The position numbers were made by a program, and so were the translations under genes. A model generated the notes under the pieces. It was not told the origin of the DNA. It saw only the letters and a program-made list of their open reading frames with translations, and did not search any database. A stretch of 64,000 nucleotides of DNA from Hyparrhenia diplandra (taxonomy: Eukaryota > Streptophyta > Magnoliopsida > Poales > Poaceae): positions 58,725 through 122,724 of the forward strand of contig JADLZK010004548.1 in assembly GCA_015847255.1 (NCBI GenBank), read 5' to 3'. Of this stretch, positions 1 through 12,600 are shown one piece after another. Every line of letters starts with the position of its first letter. The stretch's first letter is position 1.

Positions 1-2500
1 GATTAAAATTTTTATCTTATGCAAATACACTCTTAATATTAGCTAATTATGTCTTAAACATCTTTAAAACATGTTAATATCACCTAATATTGACTAATTA
101 TAGGCTAATACCATCATTAGTGGACTAAACGTCGCACCGTGCGAGTCAGACCCAAAAAAAGAACGGCCGTTCCTTCCCAGCCCAGGCCCGAGGAGACCTT
201 TTGCATGCGCTCGGCCCGGGCTTGAGGGCGGGACCAGGCAACCAAGGGGCAAGTTGCATCTCGGGATGCATGTACGCGCAGATGCTGGCAACCAAACACG
301 CCCCTACAGTGCTACTCGATCGATGCAGTCACGCAGATTCATCACCGATGTTTCAGATTGGGCTGTAGCGTGGCCCACCAAGAATAACGTGAAGGAAGTT
401 TGGGGGCTTTGGGCTCGAGTCTGACCTGCCCAGCTTAAGAGCTGTTTGGATGTTGCAAGGGCCACGATTTTTTGTTAACACCTAGTACAGCGGCAGTATA
501 TAAATAGCTCACCTAGTTAAGGTTCCTTTCGTGTAACACTGTAACCTCTACCAGTCCAATTGCGTTTAAGTTCTCGATTTTGACATAATTGTTTGCACTT
601 TCTTAGATTTATTTTAGAATTTAACGGCACCACATACTTTTTAATATCGATAAGCGACTCAAGATTTGCATGTCCATTTTTGCATGTGTGCATTCATGTG
701 TGCATTCATGTATATATATGTATACTAGTAGGAACACCTGTGTGCCAAATTAGAACAAATATTGGTTATCAGTAATAGAAAAGATATATACATGATATTG
801 CATTATTATATTAAGATAGTGTAAAATCATAACTTTACAACAATTGCGCGCCTGTGCGTGAGTGCAAAAAAAAAAATGAGACTTATTATGTTGCATAAGC
901 CGTATGAATGGTAATTTGCATATTCACAGAACACTAAATGGGCTCAACCAAATGTATCTGGTCAAGTGGATGGAGAGCTATTATAACCTTTGCATAGGCA
1001 CTACAAACATTATTTATCAATCAAACAATTGTTAAAAAAAAGCTGACAGTCACATTTGATCCTAGAGTAATTAGAGCTTAGATTTGCAAAACTATATACA
1101 TGTGCTCAGGTCCTGGTACCATTACATATAAAATTCAGGTTAGAAAACTATAGCAAGTATTGACTGCATCTCACATATAGAAAAAAGGAAAATAAGACAG
1201 TCTCAGACACCATCACTTTAGTTCCTGCATCAGGAAGCAAAGTTATATACACACAAATTGTAGGTTGTCATGATAAGTTAGGTATGAACCGGAAGCTGTA
1301 GGTTTACCCAATCTGTTTTGCAGAATTTATTAATTTAAATCAAAGTAGAAAATGTTGCATCATCAAGCTTTGAAGAAAAATCTTATTTATATAGCAACCA
1401 ATAAAGTGAAAGTATCTGGATGATTGGAAACCCATTCTATAATGTGACATGATTGATAACAATATTTTACATACCTATGTGGGGGTTGGAGGGGAAGGGC
1501 ATCAAACTTATTTTGTATAAACACCCAACTTGTTTTTGGCATAGTCATAGAGGGGTCGATCAGGTGGACCAATGCAGAGACGTTATATGGACCAATTACA
1601 GGGTGGAACTGTTTTACTGTAGATGAAATCATACGTGGACTGCCTGGATGCACGAGAATCATCTTAGGATTGTATTACCTAATACCGAGTCTCACAACAA
1701 CATGCCAATATATCTAATGAAGATGAGTGAGCTATTATTCTTAGTTGCGGTAGGCACTCGAGATTGCCGGTCTAACCCATTTCTTGACAGGTATCCATGG
1801 GGTAAGGTGTGTATTCGTGTTTTTCGTGGGGGATGAATGTATGCTCGTGTATATATGTCTATTAACACGTGCACGAACTTATGGAATGTCGAAAACGGAC
1901 CAATTCGAGTGAACTTATGGCGAACACGGTCAATATACGAAAATTTAATACGAAATACCATCCACAATTCTTTACTTTAAACACGTGTAGAATTAAACTA
2001 ACAAGCGCATGGTTTAGTTCAAGTGCATATGATAGTTAACGAGCAAAACATGTGCATGGACAGTTCCATTGCATGAAATTGAATGAGTAGCAATCAACAG
2101 AAGTAGGCAACATTAGAATGCTACAGCAAACCCATGAAATTTCCAAATTATACAATTGATCTGAAAGAAATGGTATGTTATGACCCAAACAAAAGTAGCA
2201 CTAAATCAACAAGAATACATAAACTGGTGCAGATCAAAGCAGTGATTTGTGATCATTCAAGACAAACAGTGAATAAGGAAGCAGATCCACACTTTACAAC
2301 AATAGTCAATAACATTAGACATATAGCAGTCACATTAGACATGCCTCAATTTTCAGTTTAGCCACAACCAGTCAAAGCGTCAACCTCAAGATCACTCATA
2401 ATGGATCCAAGAATTTTAGTGTCTGAAAAAAAGTTGAAAGGATAAATCAATGCGTTATTCTACTACTGTTACAAGTATCTGACTGAAAAAAGATAAAATG
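1..2500. other. Intergenic DNA, no supported gene
   Basis: AT-rich intergenic sequence with microsatellite-like TG/TA stretches near 680-725. Open frames here (for example the minus-strand one at 1387-1662) show no recognisable domain, codon bias or splice context, so none is called. The right edge abuts the hAT transposase remnant. Confidence 0.6.
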
Positions 2501-2969
2501 AGCACCTTTACTTGCTGCAACCCAATCTTTTGTGCAAGTTAATGCATGTACCATCTCCGGATTAAGACAACTGCGATAGGGATCAATAGCATGGCTAACA
2601 ACACTAAAAGCAGACTCTGTCAATACTTATATAGCCATTACATCTCAAATAATTTGTGAAAGGATAGGATATTATTCTCTCTTGTTTTCACCATGCTAAG
2701 ATGTCAAACTCACCAACAATTTTCATTAGTGGTTCTCCAACGTATTTGTCCAACTCATTCGACTCAACCATACTAGGTTCAGTTGCATCATATAAGAATT
2801 CTTCTAGGTCATGGTCTACATTTTTCACTAATACATCAGATTTGTTACTAGGTCCAGGTGCAACCCCTTTACTGGTTTTCTTTGATGATGTAGTAGCCCC
2901 AACATAAAAGTTGTACAATTTTTTTTTTACCACACTAACAAACCCAGGGTTCAAAATCACGGGTCCCAC
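2501..2969 (-). pseudogene. hAT-family transposase C-terminal remnant
   Basis: Read on the minus strand, 2688-2969 ends with residues resembling the start of the plant hAT dimerisation domain (NELDKYVGEPL, then GEFDILAW followed by a stop where a second W is expected). Continuing to 2501, past another frame change, the reading ESAFSVVSHAIDPYRSCL followed by NPEMVHALTCTKDW matches the conserved hAT C-terminal block (ESAFS...DPYRSSLSP..VEAL.C.KDW) of BED/RICESLEEPER-type transposases. The stop and the frame change show it is not active. No N-terminal BED finger, DDE core or terminal inverted repeats were found nearby, so this is only the 3' end of an old element. Confidence 0.75.
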
Positions 2970-4422
2970 ACTTTATCCGGCTTTTATTTTAGGATTTTTT
3001 TCGGTGCTATGCATTAAGTGTTGGCGATGTTCCCATCGACGGCAAGAAGGCGCCTATGGTGACTTTGTGAGCTTCAAGATTTGCAGTTTGCGACGTGTGT
3101 TCATAGGGGTGAGTGTGTGTGTGCGCGCGTGTTGAGCGTATGTATGTATTGTAATCTCAAAAAAAAAAAGAAAACTCAATTAAGATGTATGGTTTAAATG
3201 CACGTGAGTGTACGTACATGTTAAGTGTCGTGTTATACTATATAATTAAAAAAAAATCAATTAAGATGTACGTAGAATCGTTGAGATGCACGCTCAACGT
3301 AACCTGACAGGGGAACCAATTTCTTTATACTATCATCTATCCTAAATTATGTTAAAGCTTACTGACCAGTATATATTTAGAAATGATAAAACGACTTACA
3401 ACACAATTTAGCTTCCAAATAATTGCATCGAATTCAGTTAAAAACTGTGTTAAACATCGTTAATCGTACAATTCTTTCTTCCAATGGTAATGCCGCATTG
3501 CACACACCTTCCGGGATTGAAAATGCACGTCTCTGAACTTTTAACAGCTAGTGCTGTTAATATAGTAGGAACCAAGTCAAGGCAAGTAGGCGATGTCTAC
3601 TGGTTTCGCTCTAATTTCGATAATAATAAATAAATAATGCTATAGAAAGAAAAAAAAAAACGGCAGGTGGGCTCACGCAGAATCCTCGAGGGGATAAATA
3701 TAAATTAAACTAGCGTTCCTCAACGTGAGACTCTAGCTCCCTCAGCCTCCTTGTTGCCAAGTTCAACTCCTCGGTAGGATTAAACAAGCATAAAACCTTG
3801 AGAATTGGCCAGAAATAAACGACGTTGATCTAGCTCCTAATTGTTTTTCTTGCGCTCTCGCCAGTATTTCGTGTGAAGTACGCTTAGATCGATCTATCGA
3901 CGTGCAGGCAAAGCCTTATTGCAGGATTTGTTTTCTTTTTCCGAAAGTTCTGATCGAATTCTGATTTCTGACGCCATGAGTAGGTCTGATCGTGTGAAGC
4001 AGTGCATGATTCTCAGGAGGCGTAGTAGTCAGAGCAAGCACATCGTTGAACATTCGTAGCTAATTCAGAGATCGGATTACAATAACCGTTCGGCCATTAA
4101 TAGCACTGACACCAGAACGTATTTTCCGGCATTAGAAAAAAACATAATTAAAGAGGATTAGCTGCAACTGCAAATATATCCACCCACCCATGTGATCGAT
4201 CGATCTAAAGAAAGTTCTCTTGCACCTCCATTTGTGACTCAGCTCCGATCGATCAAATGTTGAACGTTGGAAGACGCGCGCGAATAGAAAGATTGGGCTC
4301 TGTTTCTGTATTAAACAAACGCCAGCAAATGCCAGTGATCCTATATCCCTATCCAGACGCTCACACTCTCCAGTGCACAGTCGTGTGGTCATCTCTGGTG
4401 AGCGAGAGACGATAGAGCAGAC
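2970..4422. other. Intergenic and upstream region of the first TBL gene
   Basis: No gene is seen. The sequence is AT-rich with poly-A tracts (3161-3170, 3650-3660). A TATA-like stretch (gggataaatataaatt, 3691 onward) lies about 720 bases before the TBL start codon and could be its promoter only if the leader is long or contains an intron; this is inference. Confidence 0.4.
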
Positions 4423-5717
4423 ATGGTTCTGTGCTTCAAGCTCCTCTTCGGTCCCACGGCCGCCATCTTCCTCTCGGCGGTCGTCATCCTCTCCTGCTTC
4501 ACCAACGTGCCGCAGCTGCAGCTCAGCTACACCGACGACCAACTCAGCCACCCCTACGTCGCGCCGGCGCCGCCCAAGTGCGACATCTTCCGGGGCGAGT
4601 GGGTGCCGGACCCGGACTCGCCGCAGTACACCAACGAGACCTGCGACTTCATCCAGGAGCACCAGAACTGCTTGCTCTACGGCCGCCCGGACCTGGAGTT
4701 CCTCAAGTGGCGCTGGAAGCCGGACGGCTGCGACCTCCCGCGGTTCGACCCCCACAGGTTCCTCCAGGTCGTCGGAACAAGTCCGTCGCGTTCGTCGGCG
4801 ACTCGCTGGCCAGGAACCACATGCAGTCCCTCTTCTGCCTCTTGGCCAAGGTGAGCTTCGTCTACATATATAGCATATATACTACAGCGTTTAAGCAGTT
4901 AGAGAGTTGGAAGCTGCTGGCTCATGGATGGGCGCCATGGCGATGCATGCGTGGATTTTGCAGGTGGAGAAGCCCAAGGACGTGTCGGTGACGGACAGGA
5001 CGGACCCGAACATGATCCTGTACTACGAGGGCTACAACTTCACCATGTACCTCTTCTGGTCGCCGTTCCTGGTGAGGTCGGAGGAGGTGGCCGACCAGCC
5101 CGGCGTGTTCAGGCTGTACCTGGACGAGCCGGACAGCAAGTGGCTGTCCGTCGCGTCCCGGTTCGACTACGTGCTGCTCTCGGCGGCCAACTGGTTCACG
5201 CGCCAGTCCTACTTCTACGAGCGGCGGCGGCTCGTCGGCGGCATGTACGTCGCGCTCAACTTCACCAGCAGCCTCACGAACCGGCACGCGCACCGGATGG
5301 CGTTCCGGACGGCGCTCCGGGCGCTCGCCGCCGATGACACCCGGTTCCGGGGCAAGGCTATCCTGCGGACGCTGTCGCCGATGTCGCACTTCGAGGGCGG
5401 GACGTACGACGCCGGCGGGGACTGCCGGCGCACGCGGCCGTACAGGGCCGACGAGACGGCGCCGATGGGAGGATTGGAGCTGGACTTCTACACGTCGCAG
5501 CTGGAGGAGTTCAGGGGGGGCGGCGAAGGGCTTGGACGTGGTGCTCATGGACGCCACGGCGGCGATGCTGATGCGGCCCGACGGCCACCCAAGCCGGTAC
5601 GGGCACTGGCCGGACGAGAAGCGGGCGATGTACAACGACTGCATCCACTGGTGCCTGCCAGGGCCAATCGACGCATGGAACGACATGCTGCTTCACATGC
5701 TGTCAGATTCTAGTTGA
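4423..5717 (+). CDS. Trichome birefringence-like (TBL) polysaccharide O-acetyltransferase, copy 1
   Basis: Golgi type II membrane protein of the TBL/DUF231 family, which transfers acetyl groups to wall polysaccharides (xylan, xyloglucan or mannan). It is closest in style to the AXY4/TBL19-27 group; the substrate is not decidable here. Two exons: 4423-4850 and 4964-5717, with a 113-base intron (gtgagc...tttgcag). A membrane anchor lies at about residues 9-28, followed by the TBL domain opening ([11 protein letters not shown]), the GDS esterase motif ([15 protein letters not shown]) and, near the C-terminus, the DxxH motif (DCIHWC). Two single-base frame breaks occur: one missing C near 4773-4777, just before the GDS block, and one extra G in the run of seven G at 5514-5520. 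Correcting each for reading gives an uninterrupted family protein of normal length, so sequencing error is at least as likely as a pseudogene. A paralogue lies at 16477-17776 with the intron at the same position. Confidence 0.88.
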
Positions 5718-6260
5718 CACAAAATAAGGACATTTAGTTTAGTTTTTTTTTTTTTTTTTGCCTCGATGTATACAAAATGTCCTCTACTCGTGCTGGATTC
5801 AGCACAAGTTTACCGTTTACCCACTCAACATAGAGGATGGTGTTGTCCTCTAACTTCACGGTCACATAACGATCTCTAGAGCCGTCATCCATGAACTCCA
5901 CTAGTGCAGCTTAAAGTCAAAATCTTACATCTTACATCGAAAAATTATATTAAACAACCAAATATAAAATTATAGAGTCAAAATTTTACACCTTACAAAT
6001 GATGAAAGGCTAAAATCCTGAAGTCAAAATTCTACATCTTAACCCCAAAAAGGAAAACTTGTGGGATGTGTTTTGCTCGGTTTAACATATGATTTATTAT
6101 GTTTTTCAAAGATCCAACCAAAATAAATGAAAAAAGTGAAAAGACAAAACAGCTCATAACTGGGTTAGGACATAATATATGAATAATTTTAAAAGTTGAG
6201 ATATGTGTTTTGCCCGATTTTAGAGTTTAAGGATGAAAATATGATTTTCGCTAGAGTCGC
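5718..6260. other. Downstream region of TBL copy 1
   Basis: AT-rich sequence with a poly-T run at about 5742-5758. It presumably includes the 3' untranslated region. No gene or clear repeat is seen. Confidence 0.5.
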
Positions 6261-7858
6261 CTGGGCATTCGGTTTAAACCGAGAATTCGGTTCGGTTTTT
6301 TTCGGTTTCTAGAAAGTTTGGTTTTCAACAATGAAGCACCGATTGGTTTTTCCAAAAACAAAACCCGACGATTCAGTTTTCGGTTTATTACCTCGGTTTT
6401 TCGGTTAAAACTGAACCGACCAAGTATACTGCAGCAAGGAAGAAAAAGAGAAAAAAAATCGGAATTGTCGGTCCTAGCTCCGCGGTTTCCAGCTGTGGGG
6501 ATCACTCTTGCCCCTCTGGCCTTCGCTACTGGAGGTGGCGAGAGGAGGGGCGAGGGCTTCCCATAGGGTAAGGACAAACAAGGTGCGGTGGGTAGTCAGG
6601 GGCGGCCCTCCGCTCTGTTTCACCCTCACTGAGGTTGCCGAGGGTGAGAACGATCGGAGGTTTGCCCGTACGTGAATAGCGTGACTTGTGGAGGTACCAA
6701 AACCATAGCTCGATTAAATGGCAATAAATCTGGCCACCCATCGACCCCCTCCCCTGAGCCCATACCCGGGTACCTATAGTGGAGCACGGACGATAGAACT
6801 TCACAGACCATAGAGAATAGGGTGCCCATCTCTTCACTTTCTTAATTATGACAGTCAAGTTGAATCGATTTTATGGGGTTTCTTAGCCATTTTTCCAGTC
6901 TCTGTAAAGAAAGTGCCATCAATTGGATGAAAGAATCCCGCCCTCGAGGCGATTCTTGTGTGATGTGTGGGCCCCCGCGCAGGGCAAGGAAGGATTTTTA
7001 CCGTCGCAGGGGAATAAAAAACAGCTGCGCCGAGGGTCGACTTCTAGAGTTTCCTGCCCCTTGGCCGGCCATGCGCTCCAGCGGCGCGGCCTCGGCGCGA
7101 CGCCCGCCCTCCGTCGATTGGCCTCACGCCTTGTGATCAGGCCTGGCCTTCGGGAGACTGCCCTGCAAGAGAGTTATATGCCTGCCTCCAAATCGGTCGG
7201 AGGTGTCTTCACCGTGAGTGGGTCCGCGGGGGCCTTCGCTGCTCGTAGAGGTAGCGGAGGCCCCTCTGCTAGGTGTGCCTGCAGTTTTAATATTTAGTCA
7301 CAAGCAAGGGTCTTAGCCCGTCGATGCAGGGCCCGCGGGGCTACCGGTGTTGGCGAGGGTCGCTTTCCGCAACACCAGCCATGGTGCCATCGTCGGTCCT
7401 TCCCTCCCCCTGCTCACCTGCTCTAGTGCTCCCTGCACACGGATGCGCCGCCGCGCAGGCCTACTCGGGCCGCCGACGCCGCTGCGCAGGCTCGGTGCTC
7501 GCAAATCGGGCAGCTAGGGTTTGCTCCACACATGCTGCGGACAAGATGAGGGTGAGTGCGGTGGCACCTGAGTCAGGAATAGGGTCGAGGTGAGTGGAAA
7601 GTTGGGGGTGAGAATGGTGGCTTCTTGGGCCTTGTTGGGTTGTCGTCAATAGGGCCATCAGGATGCACGGTGGACGTGGGAATGCTCTCCAGGCTCGCTT
7701 TGTTCGGTGGAACGGTTTCTTGATTTCTTGTGCTCACAAAACCGAAGCCTAAACTGAGCACCGAACCTAATGAAAACAAAAATCGAAACCGAACCGAAAA
7801 ACTAACATTTCGGTTCGGTTTCCGTTCGGTGATCGGTTTTCGGTAAAAAAGTGCCCAG
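6261..7858. mobile_element. Putative DNA element with CTGGGCA ends and CGGTT-rich subterminal repeats
   Basis: The segment begins CTGGGCATTCGGTTT (6261) and ends TGCCCAG (7852-7858), a 7-base inverted match. Both ends are packed with repeats of the word TTCGGTT or AACCGAA (6263-6420 and about 7735-7845) in opposite orientation, which is the look of a plant DNA transposon with subterminal repeats. The interior is moderately GC-rich and I recognise no transposase in it. No target-site duplication is evident, so exact borders are uncertain. Confidence 0.45.
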
Positions 7859-8229
7859 ACTGAAAGGTATGTAAAGCAGATTTTTTTTGCCCACTCAAAA
7901 AAAAAAAATCTAGAGTAGATTAAGCTAATCTATTGCAGGAAAAACTGGCCCAAAATGGAGCGAGGGGCCGGGTGGGTAGGGGATGTTGTAAAACACACCG
8001 GACTCTGGCTAAAAGGAAATGAAAATGATGAATTCTAATCCCTGGTCTGTTTGTAGGTGGACTCTTACCGAAATTGGCTTAGCAGGACTAAACAAATATA
8101 TATAAATGTGGGAGCTTTACGCCGATATTAATAAGAGGAATAAAGACCGAGAGGAGAAGGTACCAATTTAACAACATGTTTTATAACAGGGGATTCCCCG
8201 TTTCTAGTCCCGTAGTCCGTGATGTCTGA
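7859..8229. other. Intergenic, nothing recognised
   Basis: Short AT-rich stretch between the putative transposon and the likely leader of the MATH gene. Nothing recognisable was found. Confidence 0.4.
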
Positions 8230-9147
8230 TTTCTGATCTCACGTAGGGTTCCTACAGCCGGCGGCCCGCCATCGGCGGCTCGACAGTCGCCGGTGTGGAG
8301 GTGTCCTCGCCTACGGTTGCTCCGCATCCCAACAACAGCGCAATCCTCCTCCCTCCTTCCAACCGCCCAACCGCCGCCGTCCGTGCCAAGGGAAGCAGAA
8401 AACCCCGCTAGCCGCTGCCGCCGTACGCCGCGACGTCATCGACGGAGCTCTGACCCGACCACGATCAGCCGCCACTCCAAGCCCTTCGTCCGGCCGTACC
8501 CGCAATCCTTGCAGGCAGCAGCTACTGGCTCTAGGTAATGATGTCCGTCGCCATGTCTTAGTGCGTGCTACTCATGAACCATGGTTATTTATCCTAAGCA
8601 TGCATGTTCATAGATGTCCTGGTTTTTGTGTAACATCTGGTTGATTGGTGTCGAGAATTTTGCTATCAGAGGACGCATTTGTTGACCAAACGCTTGATAA
8701 GTGACAATATGCCTCAATTCCATCAATTGGGTCCATCACATTTATGTGGGTGATCGTTTGAGTTGGTATGTGACAAATGGAATCCGAATTTTTGATAATC
8801 ATAGTATTATACATGTCCCCTATTTGTCCATTCGTCTAGTAATCTGGCCTTATGCGATCGAAGTTCTTGTCCTTGAGTTTGTAAAGCAGTGTTTGTCATC
8901 TTAATATGCAAAGCATTCGGTTTCAAAAACTAGAATTGTCCAAATTGGATGAAATTGATCAGGGCTCAAATTTCCTAAGATAATTACACATAGGGTCCCT
9001 TACATATATTGCTTGTGTGTTACATAGCTTGTTGGTGAGATATCAAAACTGAAAGACACGATATCTCTTTCAGGTAAAATCTGACAAGAAGACATTTCAC
9101 TGACTGAGAAGCACTCACAGCTGGTTACTTCCATCAGTACAACTCCC
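8230..9147 (+). promoter_or_regulatory. Probable 5' leader with an intron, upstream of the MATH gene
   Basis: A GC-rich block at about 8250-8534 ends in a good splice donor (ctctag|gtaatg, GT at 8535). A matching acceptor (atctctttcag, ending at 9073) lies 75 bases before the MATH start codon. This fits a non-coding first exon plus a roughly 540-base leader intron. It is inferred from splice signals only; there is no TATA box or transcript evidence. Confidence 0.4.
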
Positions 9148-9696
9148 ATGGCAGCCCTCATGTTGCGGTCGTCAGCTGGACAAGTGTTGCGCTCCGCATC
9201 TGCTATTGTCTCAAAGCCAGTGAGTGGTTCCCACGTTCTGAGGATTGATGGCTACTCACACTTGAAAGAGACGATCTGCCATGGTAAGGGCATTGAATCA
9301 TGTGACTTCGATGTTGGGGGCCACATCTGGCGTCTCCTGTGTTACCCCAATGGCATCCACTCCAAATATCGGGGCCACATCGCTCTCTACCTCAAGCTTG
9401 TCAGTTCTCAGGATGAGCTCGTCCCAGCGCAGTCACAGTTCAGCCTACTCGATCAGCTTGGCAAGCCAGTGTTGCCGCGTGATGTGGTGATGCATAAGTT
9501 TTCACGTGGACGTTACTGGGGCCTCAAGGATTTCATCAGTAGGGAAGAATTGGAGAAATCTGGGTATCTCAAGGATGACCGTTTCGCTATCCAATGCAAT
9601 GTTTCTATCACCACTGTGAGAAAATGCAGTGACAATTGGGCCTTCATTTCTCAAGATCTTAGATCTGGTGAACCACCAGCCTTTAGTTTGGAATAG
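9148..9696 (+). CDS. MATH (TRAF-homology) domain protein lacking a BTB domain
   Basis: A single-exon 182-residue protein. Residues about 20-160 match the MATH domain of grass MATH-BTB (BPM-type) proteins: VSGSHVLRIDGYSHLKETI, then CDFDVGGHIWRLLCYPNG, HIALYLKLVSS and FSLLDQLGKPV, ending with a C-terminal strand region (RFAIQCNVSITTV). Typical family members have about 350-400 residues with BTB and BACK domains that dock to cullin-3; here the frame stops at the end of MATH and no BTB-like coding sequence is visible in the following 1.5 kb. It could be a natural MATH-only adaptor that binds substrates without recruiting the ligase, or a truncated copy. The frame itself is clean, with no internal damage. 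MATH-BTB genes are strongly expanded and fast-evolving in grasses. Confidence 0.82.
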   Translation: MAALMLRSSAGQVLRSASAIVSKPVSGSHVLRIDGYSHLKETICHGKGIESCDFDVGGHIWRLLCYPNGIHSKYRGHIALYLKLVSSQDELVPAQSQFSLLDQLGKPVLPRDVVMHKFSRGRYWGLKDFISREELEKSGYLKDDRFAIQCNVSITTVRKCSDNWAFISQDLRSGEPPAFSLE

Positions 9697-12600
9697 CTTT
9701 TTATTCTGCCATAGGTCAGTTTTGGTGTGTAGCTATAAGGGTTCTATCTCTCAAATCAAACTTAGTGCTGGTTCGTTTTTGTTATGGTGCACAACCAAGA
9801 GTTCTGTATGCTGGTCTGCTTATGGGTCTTTTTAATGCACGTTGCTGTTTTCAGTTTCCGTTTTTAACTCCTTAGGTTGTGTACTTTCGTCCCTGCCTAC
9901 TACTGAATGGCTGAGCTCCTGTTGAAGTAACAAAAATATTGTTTTGTCTGCTGACTCCAAATTGCTGAGGGTGTTATCTATCTTTGTTTTGTATGCAAAG
10001 GAGAGAGAATATTTCAGGTGAAGCCTTAGCGACTGTACTTGTTCTGCCTCTTACTTCCACTAGATGTAACTTGAGTTTTCATACCTATGGAATTATTTAA
10101 AAAAGAGGGCTACATTTTTGATGGGGGAATGGCTGGATCACTTGTTAGTGGTGACGTTGTTTCATTATGGCTATAGATTGATTGAAGAAACACTAACTGC
10201 TTTTGCTTCCATCCGGGTGATGTTTCTTCAACAAGATTAAGTAGTTTATGGTTTATCTGTATTAAGTTGCTATGTTTTCCGTATCATCCATTGGTTGTCA
10301 TTGATCTGAACCCTATTCCTCTTGCTTCCTGCTCCTTATCAAAATTCTGCTATTTTCCTGAAAATGTTCAATTCTTGCTGCAATGCTTTCTTGTCTTATG
10401 AGAACCAATCCATGTATGTGTGCAGTGAACTCATAGTTTTGCTGACTTTTGTACATAATTTTGTCACTTATATGGTCGTTTTTACATATTTATTCTACCA
10501 TTGTTTATATGTCCTGCTTCCTGGATGATGTTGTTTGCTGTTTGAAATTGTTTTCCTCCAGCAAGGAGTGTGCACCATCTGCACTGTTTTGCTCCAGTGA
10601 ACAGGAAACTGTCTTGAGGAGGTGTTTTTTTAACAAGGCTGGAAAAGAGGTTACTTAGAATCTGATCCTTCCACAACTCAGAAGACCAGAAACATGCCCG
10701 ACGGCTGTTCATAACCTGAACTCTGGTTGCAGCTTGCAAATGCAAGGCTAGCGCTCTGTCTATGTTATCAATGGTAGTTCCATTCCTTTCCAAACCCTGC
10801 CCAAAACTCCAAGGCATCCAAATTCTGCTGGTGTTGTCAATATTTCACCTTGCATTTGCCTCCACATAGTTCTTGGTCGCCTGCCCATAGGTCATATAGG
10901 AAGCACCACCGTTTTGTCCAAGTCTCGTGTTAGGGCGCTCAACAACTATACCGGGAGGGCGCTCAACATCTGAGTATACCCCGACCAGCTACATTGTTGC
11001 TTTTGCCTGGTCGATGATGTGCTGCACATGTACGCTTCAGTCTGCCTAATGTCGTGTGCTCTGTGCTTAGCATGTTGATTATCTTTTCTTTCCCTTTTCA
11101 TTAACCATACCTGTGCAAGACCTGTATTAAATTTCTGCCGTAGGGATTTTTTTGGGGGTTTTTTGGGAATGTATAAGGGGCTTGAAGCGAGCAGTTGTTG
11201 TGATCATTTTGGCCTCAATCCCCATGGGTAAGGGACTAACCTAACTAGCCCTAGGAACTTTGACCTTTCGATTAATATTAGAAATTTATTTTTTGTATAT
11301 ATTTCGATTAAGGTTCTTGAGTGGGTTCACTTAAGTTCATATCTCGGCCGCGGCCATATAGATACGGCAAGTTAGACGGGCCGAACACCACAGTAATGGA
11401 AACATGGTTGAATGGCCTGATCGTGAAAAATTTGTTGACAGGCCCGAAACACCAGATTGATGGAAGTCTGATTGGGCTCAGGGAGGCCTGTTCTGTTCCC
11501 GTGCTGGTTTGGTTGGAAGGTTCGCGGAAAAGTACTTTATATGGAACGGTCGGATTGGATTCCTTACCGGACCTGTTCTGTTCGTCCTGGATGCTGGATA
11601 AGAGTTGCATGATCTGAAACACAACGTTCTTGGATCAAATGATTTTATTATTAATGAGTCACGTCAACTCAGATAATAGAGCCACCAACAGCTGGCAAGC
11701 AGAAATCATGCTGCTCTTGTGTGGTGCTCAAAAATCTTCGCCGTACGCCTTGAGAGTAGTTGAGTAGTACTAGTAGGTAGGAGTAAGAGGCTTGGCTTTC
11801 AGTTGCCGTGTATAGATTGAGGCAGATGGCTAAAACTTTGATCATCGCATGTCTCGCCGCACTAGTCACTACGCTCCACGCTATCCTATCATACGAAACA
11901 ACGTATAGGATGCAATGATTTAGCTGCACGCAGATCGTGCCCGTTCCAATAATGGCAATAGGCAAATTATATCCGTTTGTTGGGTTGGGACGACTAATTG
12001 CCACTAACCAAAATCCGGGAAAGCAGCCGGATGCGTGCCTTGTTCAACGGAGGGCTGGCCAGCCTAGCTAAACTGAACCCCATTATGGCATTATACGAAC
12101 GTGCGACTCACATTGCACTGCCCATGTCCAGTTCAGTTCATCGCGTCACGGGTGATCACAACATGATTCAGGGTACGATCGATTCAGGAGTTGCATATCC
12201 CAGCCAGTTGATGAGTCGACTGTTGAACGCGTAACACGCCAGCGATCGATCGACCCTCCTCGCGCGGCCTTTTTCCATTCACCGTCGGTTCGCAATTTGG
12301 CAGGTGTCGTGCTGCCGTGAATTACCGTCGGTTGATTCGCTCGGTCTTTACCCCAACCCACCCACCTCCTGTCAGTCAGCACCGCCGATGCGACAGGAAC
12401 AATCACAGACTTGTCTCGTGCCAGTCGAGGGTTTGTTTGCTACTGGTAAGTACTACTGCGAGCGTGGCGTGGCACTGCTCGTCCAAATCTACCCAGCCCA
12501 TCCGAGGGTGTCGGTGCGCCACACACACTAGGCGACTGCCGAGTGCCGACACCACGTAGTACGATTTGTATAGGACATGCATGTCAGCTGGTTGGTTATC

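Noticed and set aside
4922..5686. A 254-codon minus-strand open frame
   Set aside because: Antisense shadow of TBL copy 1 exon 2.
10482..10817. A 111-codon minus-strand frame with protein-like words
   Set aside because: I could not match it to any family and found no neighbouring exon or repeat partner; too weak to call.
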